Assembly (NCBI RefSeq): GCF_947499695.1
Contig: NZ_CANMPQ010000003.1
Location: 1-64,000 of the forward strand
From: an uncultured Allomuricauda sp.
Lineage (GTDB): Bacteria; Bacteroidota; Bacteroidia; Flavobacteriales; Flavobacteriaceae
Direction of reading: 5' to 3'
DNA length: 64,000 nt
Shown: one piece after another, positions 54,258-61,452 of the stretch
How the letters are laid out: every line of letters starts with the position of its first letter
Position numbering within the stretch: the first letter of the stretch is position 1
Notes under the pieces: generated by a model
What the model was told of the DNA's origin: nothing
Database searches by the model: none
The model's input: only the letters and a program-made list of their open reading frames with translations
Position numbers and translations under genes: made by a program

Positions 54258-54285
54258 ACAAAAAAGCCCATCCGGATGGATGGGC
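54258..54285 (-). terminator. Terminator of the act-cox operon
   Basis: Stem GCCCATCC (54266-54273), loop GGAT, GGATGGGC (54278-54285), then a run of T on the minus strand. It closes the actB-to-coxA transcript. Confidence 0.85.
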
Positions 54286-54306
54286 GTGTATTTTAAATGG
54301 AAGTTA

Positions 54307-56124
54307 CTAGTGATTCAGCTCTTCCTCGTTGTCTTGTAAAGGAACCGTTTGTGGCACAAAATCTTGACCTGGGAGTATATATTCCCCATTTTCATACGTT
54401 TTACTATAGTCATATGCCCAACGGTGTACATGTGGAATTGCACCTGGCCAGTTACCATGCATATGTTCTTGCGGGGCTGTCCATTCCAAAGTTGTTGCTT
54501 TCCATGGATTCAAAGGTCCTCTCTTTCCGTAGAAAATACTTCTAACAAAGTTGAAAGCGAACACTAATTGAACACCAGCTGTAATAATGGCAAATACTGT
54601 CATTAAAACCTGTACGTTCGTTAATTCATCAAACATTGGGAAAGCTGTATTCTCATAATATCTACGCGGAACTCCGGCCATACCCACAAAGTGCATAGGG
54701 AAGAAAATTCCATAGGAACCAATAGCTGTTACCCAAAAGTGGACATATCCCAAATTCTTGTTCATCATTCTACCTTGGAACATTTTAGGGAACCAATGAT
54801 ATACTCCTGCAAAAAGACCATATAAGGCTGATATACCCATCACCAGGTGGAAGTGAGCCACAACGAAATAGGTGTCATGCACATTGATATCCAAGGTACT
54901 ATCACCAAGAATAATTCCCGTTAGACCTCCTGTTATGAAGGTGGAAACCATCCCTATTGAAAAGAGCATTCCTGGATTGAGCTGTAGATTTCCTTTCCAT
55001 ATAGTTGTTATCCAGTTAAAGGCTTTAACCGCTGAAGGAATAGCAATCAATAATGTTGTAAATGTAAATACGGATCCCAAGAATGGATTCATTCCGGAGA
55101 TAAACATATGGTGACCCCATACAATTGTTGATAGGAACGCAATTGCCAAAATGGAAGCAATCATCGCACGATAACCAAAAATAGGTTTACGTGCATTTAC
55201 GGCCATCACTTCGGATACAATACCCATCGCTGGAAGAATCACAATATATACCTCAGGGTGACCCAAGAACCAGAACAAGTGCTCAAACAATACGGGAGAT
55301 CCTCCTTGATAATGTAATACTTCACCTTGAATGAAAATATCAGACAAAAAGAAAGAGGTTCCAAAACTTCTATCCATAATCAGCAACAACGCTGCAGAAA
55401 GTAGTACAGGGAAAGAAATCACACCGATTACGGCCGTTACAAAGAATGCCCAGATTGTCAACGGCAAACGTGTCATTGACATTCCTTTTGTTCTTAGATT
55501 CAATACGGTTACGATATAATTCAAAGATCCTAGAAGTGATGATGCGATGAATATCGCCATCGACACCAACCAAAGCGTCATACCCGCTCCAGAACCTGGT
55601 TGAGCAGAAGGTAATGCACTCAATGGTGGATAGATTGTCCATCCAGCTGCTGCTGGACCCGCTTCAACAAATAATGAAATAACCATGATTACGGCTGATA
55701 CAAAGAACATCCAAAACGAAAGCATGTTCAAGAAACCAGAAGCCATATCACGAGCTCCAATTTGCAATGGAATCAATAAGTTACTAAAGGTACCACTCAA
55801 TCCAGCGGTAAGTACAAAGAATACCATAATGGTTCCGTGCATGGTTATCAATGCCAAATACATGTCAGCATCCATAACCCCGTCAGGAGCCCATTTACCC
55901 AAAAACATCTCAAATACGGCAAAAGATTCTCCTGGCCATGCCAATTGCATTCTAAAGAACAAAGACATCGCAATTCCAATGAATCCCATAATCAAGACAC
56001 CTGTAATAAGATATTGCTTGGCAATCATCTTATGGTCTTGACTAAAGATATACTTGGTTACAAAAGTTTCTTTATGATGATGTCCATGATCTTCGTGTCC
56101 GTGTTCGTGTCCAGTAGCTGACAT
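54307..56124 (-). CDS. coxA: Cytochrome c oxidase subunit I
   Basis: A 605-residue inner-membrane catalytic subunit with about 12 helices holding heme a, heme a3 and CuB. The CuB-tyrosine cross-link pair is His289-Tyr293 (GHPEVY), the distal ligands are in WGHHMF, and heme ligands are in DTYFVVAHFHLVMG. The N-terminus is unusually histidine-rich (GHEHGHEDHGHHH). It oxidises cytochrome c (or the ActE heme protein) and reduces O2. It is the last gene of the act-cox operon, 43 bases after coxB. Confidence 0.97.
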   Translation of the reverse strand: MSATGHEHGHEDHGHHHKETFVTKYIFSQDHKMIAKQYLITGVLIMGFIGIAMSLFFRMQLAWPGESFAVFEMFLGKWAPDGVMDADMYLALITMHGTIMVFFVLTAGLSGTFSNLLIPLQIGARDMASGFLNMLSFWMFFVSAVIMVISLFVEAGPAAAGWTIYPPLSALPSAQPGSGAGMTLWLVSMAIFIASSLLGSLNYIVTVLNLRTKGMSMTRLPLTIWAFFVTAVIGVISFPVLLSAALLLIMDRSFGTSFFLSDIFIQGEVLHYQGGSPVLFEHLFWFLGHPEVYIVILPAMGIVSEVMAVNARKPIFGYRAMIASILAIAFLSTIVWGHHMFISGMNPFLGSVFTFTTLLIAIPSAVKAFNWITTIWKGNLQLNPGMLFSIGMVSTFITGGLTGIILGDSTLDINVHDTYFVVAHFHLVMGISALYGLFAGVYHWFPKMFQGRMMNKNLGYVHFWVTAIGSYGIFFPMHFVGMAGVPRRYYENTAFPMFDELTNVQVLMTVFAIITAGVQLVFAFNFVRSIFYGKRGPLNPWKATTLEWTAPQEHMHGNWPGAIPHVHRWAYDYSKTYENGEYILPGQDFVPQTVPLQDNEEELNH

Positions 56125-56167
56125 AATCTCTTCTAAGTTTTATTAAGGTTCTTTTCCTTTCTTATTA

Positions 56168-57226
56168 TTATTCTACGGGTGCAACAGTTTCTTTGAAAGT
56201 GGTCTGTTCTGCCATCCACTTATTGAACTCCTCTTCAGTCTCTACAATAATCTTCATCTGCATGTTGTAGTGTGACTTCCCGCAAATCTTGTTACATAGT
56301 AATACGTAATCAAATTCCCATGGATCGGAGTTAGGCTCGCCTGCCGCAGCACGTTTTGCTCTTATGGCATTTGTTCTTTTTACCTTATCGATCACATCGG
56401 GATCCAATCTGACTTCTTCTGTAGTTTTTGTAGGCGTAAATGAGAACTGGGTAATCATACCTGGAACACAGTTCATTTGCGCTCTAAAGTGAGGCATGTA
56501 AGCGGAATGCAATACATCTTGTGAACGCATCATGAAGTTGACCTTACGTCCAACAGGCAAGTGCAGTTCTTTTACAATCACATCATCTGAGGAATTCGGG
56601 TCTGATTCATCCAAACCAAGCACATTGGCACGATCAATATCAATTAAACGTACACTAGCATCTCCCAAAACGTTGTCTTCACCACCGTATCGAGCGCTCC
56701 AATTAAATTGCTGTGCATAGAGTTCAACGATAAGAGGATCATCTTCATCATTGATATCCATAATGTTGGTCCAGGTGTATAATCCCCAAAGAATCAATCC
56801 CGCCAAAACAATAACAGGAATAATTGTCCAGATGAATTCCAAACGGTCATTATCAGCAAAGAAAAGTGCTTTCTGTCCTTCTTTTCCACGATACTTGTAT
56901 CCGAAGTAGTGCAACAATGCCTGTGTAATAAATTGCACAAAGAAGATAATGGCAAAGGACACCCACATTAGCTGATCATACTCTCCACCATGGGCCGATG
57001 ATGCCTCCGGCAACAGCATCTTGGAATATTTTGCAAAACTGAATATGGTAATTCCGTAGATAAAAATCAGGAATGCGAACATTAGATAACCGTTGTAATT
57101 GTTATCCGAATCGTTGGCTACCTCTGAATAGTCTGATTTTAGCTGCGACAATTCAAAAATCTTGGTCATTTGCCAGATTGCGATTGCTACCAGAACTAAA
57201 ACAGTCAATGTTAATAATGCAGTCAT
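56168..57226 (-). CDS. coxB: Cytochrome c oxidase subunit II (CuA)
   Basis: A 352-residue subunit with an N-terminal signal/anchor helix, two further membrane helices and a periplasmic cupredoxin domain. The CuA ligands are complete: a first His in VLHSAYMPHF and Cys311, Cys315, His319 and Met322 in CNKICGKSHYNM. The usual Glu within the CxxxC loop is Lys here. It passes electrons from cytochrome c to subunit I. It lies 28 bases after actF and before coxA. Confidence 0.95.
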   Translation of the reverse strand: MTALLTLTVLVLVAIAIWQMTKIFELSQLKSDYSEVANDSDNNYNGYLMFAFLIFIYGITIFSFAKYSKMLLPEASSAHGGEYDQLMWVSFAIIFFVQFITQALLHYFGYKYRGKEGQKALFFADNDRLEFIWTIIPVIVLAGLILWGLYTWTNIMDINDEDDPLIVELYAQQFNWSARYGGEDNVLGDASVRLIDIDRANVLGLDESDPNSSDDVIVKELHLPVGRKVNFMMRSQDVLHSAYMPHFRAQMNCVPGMITQFSFTPTKTTEEVRLDPDVIDKVKRTNAIRAKRAAAGEPNSDPWEFDYVLLCNKICGKSHYNMQMKIIVETEEEFNKWMAEQTTFKETVAPVE

Positions 57227-57253
57227 TGTATCTCTTTCTAAGACTTAATCGTA

Positions 57254-58570
57254 TTAATAATGAAATTGTCTACTTTCTTCAATAAATGGGTTGCGTTTTG
57301 GCTGTAATGGTGCTTTGGTAAGTGTATTGAACACCCAGAACACGAACAATCCGCCAAAGAACAATATTCCTCCTATTTCAGGTACACCAAAATGCCATTG
57401 GTCACCAACGGTTGCCGGCATCACCATATTGAATACATCCAAATAGTGACCGAACAATACTACGATACCAGCCATTATCACAAACCAATTAATCCGTTTG
57501 TAATCACTGTTCATCAACACCAATATGGGAAAGATGAAGTTCATGGCCAACATGGTAAAGAAAGGCACTTTATAATCCTGGAACCTAGCTATGTAGTAGG
57601 TTACTTCTTCTGGAATATTTGCGTACCAAATCAACATAAACTGAGAAAACCATAAGTAGGTCCAGAATATACTGATAGCGAACATAAACTTGGCCAAATC
57701 ATGAATGTGGCTGTCGTTTACATTTTCCAAATATCCTTTGGATTTAAGATAGATGGAGATAATAGCGATTACTGTAATTCCTGAAACGAACATACTGGCA
57801 AATACATACCATCCAAACAAGGTACTGAACCAGTGAGGGTCTAAACTCATGATCCAATCCCATGACATCATTGATTCGGTAATTAGATAGAACACCAAGA
57901 ACCCGGCGGACCATCTAAAATTCTTTACGAAGTTGGAATTGTCATCAGATTCGTCTTGAGCCAGTGACAATCTTCTTGATATTTCTCTATATGCAATCCA
58001 CCCACCCAAGAAAATAGCAGCTCGCACTAAAAAGAATGTTGGGTTAAGGTACCCAGCTTTTCCTTGAAGTAATTTATCATGGGCTACGGTATCAGCATCC
58101 ATCCATACAAACATATGATTCATATGCAGTACAGAAAGCACCAAGATCACAAACACAATAATCCCACCAGGAACCAAATATGCGGTAATCCCTTCCATAA
58201 CACGGAACAACATGGGCGACCATCCTGCTTGTGCAGCCCGTTGAATGGCATAAAAAGCCAAAACACCCAAAGCAATCATAAAGAAAAAGAAAGCTCCGAC
58301 ATACAATGCTGCCCAAGGCCTATTTTGTAATTGGTGCAACAAATGCTCATCATGTGAGGCATCGTGCTCTTCGCCATGTGCGTCATCTGCAACGTGTACA
58401 GCTTCTTCTGCATGTCCACTTCCATGTCCATCATCATGCGCAGCTGCCACCATTTCCTTGGCTTCTTCCACGGTGCTGGGAGCATTTAAAAATCCAGTTG
58501 CTAAACAAATCAATCCCAACGCCATCGCGATGAAAGATCCCATTTTTAGCTTGTTTGAAAATGTATACAT
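57254..58570 (-). CDS. actF: Alternative complex III membrane subunit ActF
   Basis: A 438-residue inner-membrane protein with about ten helices, one of two NrfD-like quinone-binding subunits of alternative complex III. A short helix is followed by a linker of about 40 residues rich in His/Asp/Glu (about 38-76), with GHGSGH and GEEHDASHDEH. The conserved core starts PWAALYVGAFFFF. Its partner is ActC. It is followed by coxB in the same transcript. Confidence 0.9.
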   Translation of the reverse strand: MYTFSNKLKMGSFIAMALGLICLATGFLNAPSTVEEAKEMVAAAHDDGHGSGHAEEAVHVADDAHGEEHDASHDEHLLHQLQNRPWAALYVGAFFFFMIALGVLAFYAIQRAAQAGWSPMLFRVMEGITAYLVPGGIIVFVILVLSVLHMNHMFVWMDADTVAHDKLLQGKAGYLNPTFFLVRAAIFLGGWIAYREISRRLSLAQDESDDNSNFVKNFRWSAGFLVFYLITESMMSWDWIMSLDPHWFSTLFGWYVFASMFVSGITVIAIISIYLKSKGYLENVNDSHIHDLAKFMFAISIFWTYLWFSQFMLIWYANIPEEVTYYIARFQDYKVPFFTMLAMNFIFPILVLMNSDYKRINWFVIMAGIVVLFGHYLDVFNMVMPATVGDQWHFGVPEIGGILFFGGLFVFWVFNTLTKAPLQPKRNPFIEESRQFHY

Positions 58571-58587
58571 AGTATGCTCTTATCCAA

Positions 58588-59157
58588 TTATTTTGTTAGG
58601 TCTTCCTTTAACTTCATTACGTATTCGGATACTTGCCACATCTCTTCTTCATTGGCCAATTGTGCGGCATAGGATCCCATGGAGTTCAGTCCATAATATA
58701 TGGTGTGGTATGTTGTTCCCACTGTAATGTTTCGTGCAACATCATCATAACTAGGAACCCCCAATATTTTTTCACGCTTTACCAAAGTACCCTGCCCTTT
58801 TCCTTTTGGTCCATGGCAGATAGCGCAGTAAATGTCATACAACTCTTTTCCTTTGGCCAAATTAGCTTCGCTTTGCAATGAATCCAATGGACTTGGTTCC
58901 AATCTTGCCAATTCTTTTCCTTCTGGAGTGTTTTCAAACTTGTATGGCATATATCCTCTAGGGATTGTATTTTCAGCAGGAAGCATAGCCTCAGTTCCCT
59001 GTGGAAACAATCCATTGTCAACGCCCTGATACGTTTCATAACCTACAGGCTCGTACATGTTTGGCATATATTGGTAGTTTGGATGATTCTTATCGGCACA
59101 AGCCGCAAAAGAAAGGACCAAAACCAAAACAACACTTATTTTACCTAAATGCTTCAT
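58588..59157 (-). CDS. actE: Alternative complex III mono-heme cytochrome c ActE
   Basis: A 189-residue periplasmic lipoprotein (lipobox SFAAC, Cys20) with one c-type heme site CAICH (Cys111, Cys114, His115) and Met-rich flanks. It moves electrons out of alternative complex III toward the oxidase. An in-frame start further upstream (59184) would overlap actD; the ATG at 59157 gives the lipoprotein signal and is preferred. It lies five bases after actD. Confidence 0.92.
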   Translation of the reverse strand: MKHLGKISVVLVLVLSFAACADKNHPNYQYMPNMYEPVGYETYQGVDNGLFPQGTEAMLPAENTIPRGYMPYKFENTPEGKELARLEPSPLDSLQSEANLAKGKELYDIYCAICHGPKGKGQGTLVKREKILGVPSYDDVARNITVGTTYHTIYYGLNSMGSYAAQLANEEEMWQVSEYVMKLKEDLTK

Positions 59158-59161
59158 ATTT

Positions 59162-59689
59162 TTAAGACTCCTTTTCTGTAACATTTATTTCTACAGCTCC
59201 TGTTTCCCAAAGTAGTGCTGTCAATTCTTTTTCATTGTCTCCCAATCCAATTTCCATTAAAAAATGATCATCAGTGGTTCTTACATCGGGATTTTCGGCT
59301 TTCTTGAATGGCCACATCCTACTTCTGAGGTAAAATGTAATCACCATTAAGTGGGCTGCAAAGAATACGGTCATCTCAAACATGATTGGAACAAAAGCCG
59401 GCATATTTGCCAAATAGCTAAAACTTGGTTTACCTCCAATGTCCTGTGGCCAGTCTTCAATCATGATATAGTTCATCATAACAATAGCCACTGTCAATCC
59501 CAAACAACCGTACATAAAAGACGTAATCGCAATTCGGGTATCTTCCAAGCCCATTGCCTTGTCCAAACCGTGCACTGGAAAAGGTGTGTACACCTCTTCA
59601 ATATGATGGTGCTCTGCCCTAACCTTTTTTACGGCATGCATCAACACATCATCATCATTATAAAGTGCCTGTATAACTTTTGATGCCAT
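59162..59689 (-). CDS. actD: Alternative complex III subunit ActD (DUF3341)
   Basis: A 175-residue inner-membrane protein of DUF3341 type with two helices (about 55-75 and 95-120). The conserved start KVIQALYNDDDVLMHAVKKV and EVYTPFPVHGLDKAMGL are typical. It is a structural subunit of alternative complex III with no cofactor. It overlaps neither neighbour: two bases separate it from actC. Confidence 0.92.
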   Translation of the reverse strand: MASKVIQALYNDDDVLMHAVKKVRAEHHHIEEVYTPFPVHGLDKAMGLEDTRIAITSFMYGCLGLTVAIVMMNYIMIEDWPQDIGGKPSFSYLANMPAFVPIMFEMTVFFAAHLMVITFYLRSRMWPFKKAENPDVRTTDDHFLMEIGLGDNEKELTALLWETGAVEINVTEKES

Positions 59690-59691
59690 AA

Positions 59692-61419
59692 TTACTTTTT
59701 ATCGTTTAACGTTTTCGCTTGTCCAGCCCAATCATCTCGTTGCGCCCTTCCAGGGAACGAACCAGTGATTGAATCCAACAAATCATATTCTTTTTCCGTC
59801 ATTTTACTTACCTGCGCGAAAGTAAAAATCCCTATTTGGTTCAAGGTCTGCTCCATTTGTGGACCAATTCCTTTTACTTTTTTCAAATCATCGGCAGTTT
59901 CTGTAGCCGCATCGAAGGTTCCGATGGAATCCAACAAGGAAGAAACTTTAGCAGTATCAGCTTCGGGACTTTCTTCTTTTGGAGCCGCCTTTTCAACAGT
60001 TGCACTTCCTTTGGAAGGAGTTTGATACAACGGCTTTCCTGCATCGCGTAGATTTTTGAATCGTTCCCCTGAAGATTTCAAAATAGATTTTACTTCTGCC
60101 TGAGCAATTACAGGGAATGTTCGTGAGTACAACAAGAATAGCACAAAGAAGAAACCAATGGTCCCGATGAATATTCCAATATCAACAAAGGTTGGAGAGA
60201 ACATCGTCCATGAAGATGGAAGGTAATCTCTATGCAATGAGGTAACGATAATTACGAAACGCTCAAACCACATTCCAATGTTTACCACTATGGAAATGAA
60301 GAAAGAGAACATGATACTGGTACGTAATTTTTTAAACCACATAAACTGTGGTGAGAACACGTTACAGGTCATCATGGACCAGTAAGCCCACCAGTAAGGT
60401 CCTGTAGCCCTGTTCAAAAAGGCATATTGTTCGTATTCCACTCCTGAATACCATGCGATGAACAACTCAGTGATATAGGCACATCCAACAATAGAACCTG
60501 TAATCATGATTACAATGTTCATCAATTCAATATGCTGAACAGTGATATATGCTTCCAAACTACACACCTTTCTCATAATGATCAAAAGGGTGTTCACCAT
60601 GGCAAATCCAGAGAAAATCGCTCCCGCAACGAAATACGGAGGGAAAATGGTGGTGTGCCATCCTGGAATTACCGAAGTGGCAAAGTCAAAGGATACAATG
60701 GTGTGTACAGAAAGTACCAGTGGTGTTGCCAAACCTGCCAAAACCAATGAAACTTCTTCAAAACGTTGCCAGTCTTTTGCTCTACCTGTCCATCCAAAGC
60801 TTAATAGACTGTAAATCTTCTTTTGGAAAGGCTTTACCGCTCTGTCACGAATCATTGCAAAATCAGGTAATAATCCCGTCCACCAGAAAACCAAGGAAAC
60901 AGATAGATATGTTGAAATCGCAAATACATCCCAAAGTAGCGGTGAGTTAAAGTTTACCCACAATGAGCCAAATTGGTTAGGAATTGGAAGTACCCAATAC
61001 GCCAACCATGGACGTCCCATGTGTATAATTGGGAAAAGACCTGCCTGAATTACCGAGAATATGGTCATCGCCTCTGCAGAACGATTAATCGCCATTCTCC
61101 ATTTTTGACGGAACAACAATAATACCGCTGATATCAGGGTTCCTGCGTGACCAATACCTACCCACCAAACAAAGTTTGTAATATCCCAAGCCCAGTTAAC
61201 AGTCTTGTTCAGACCCCAAACTCCGATACCGGTAGAAATGGTATAAATGATACATCCTATACCCCAAAGAAATGCTACCAAGGCAATGGTGAAAACAATC
61301 CACCAATGCTTATTGGCTTTTCCTTCCACAGGAGCGGCGATATCCACGGTAACATCGTGGTATCCTTTGTCTCCAAGTACTAAGGGCTTTCGAATAGGTG
61401 CTTCGTAATGCGACGCCAT
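59692..61419 (-). CDS. actC: Alternative complex III quinol-oxidising subunit ActC with HhH tail
   Basis: A 575-residue inner-membrane NrfD/PsrC-type subunit with ten helices that oxidises menaquinol. Residues about 1-465 are the NrfD part (VNWAWDITNFVWWVGIGHAGTL in pieces). A low-complexity Ala/Lys/Glu/Ser linker follows, then a C-terminal domain (about 505-560) with the helix-hairpin-helix pattern LKKVKGIGPQMEQTL, similar to a small predicted binding domain found at the end of some Flavobacterial proteins. Its function in a respiratory subunit is unclear. It lies 33 bases after actB. Confidence 0.92.
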   Translation of the reverse strand: MASHYEAPIRKPLVLGDKGYHDVTVDIAAPVEGKANKHWWIVFTIALVAFLWGIGCIIYTISTGIGVWGLNKTVNWAWDITNFVWWVGIGHAGTLISAVLLLFRQKWRMAINRSAEAMTIFSVIQAGLFPIIHMGRPWLAYWVLPIPNQFGSLWVNFNSPLLWDVFAISTYLSVSLVFWWTGLLPDFAMIRDRAVKPFQKKIYSLLSFGWTGRAKDWQRFEEVSLVLAGLATPLVLSVHTIVSFDFATSVIPGWHTTIFPPYFVAGAIFSGFAMVNTLLIIMRKVCSLEAYITVQHIELMNIVIMITGSIVGCAYITELFIAWYSGVEYEQYAFLNRATGPYWWAYWSMMTCNVFSPQFMWFKKLRTSIMFSFFISIVVNIGMWFERFVIIVTSLHRDYLPSSWTMFSPTFVDIGIFIGTIGFFFVLFLLYSRTFPVIAQAEVKSILKSSGERFKNLRDAGKPLYQTPSKGSATVEKAAPKEESPEADTAKVSSLLDSIGTFDAATETADDLKKVKGIGPQMEQTLNQIGIFTFAQVSKMTEKEYDLLDSITGSFPGRAQRDDWAGQAKTLNDKK

Positions 61420-61452
61420 AATTTATCTTCTTGTTACTTCTTTATTTATTGA

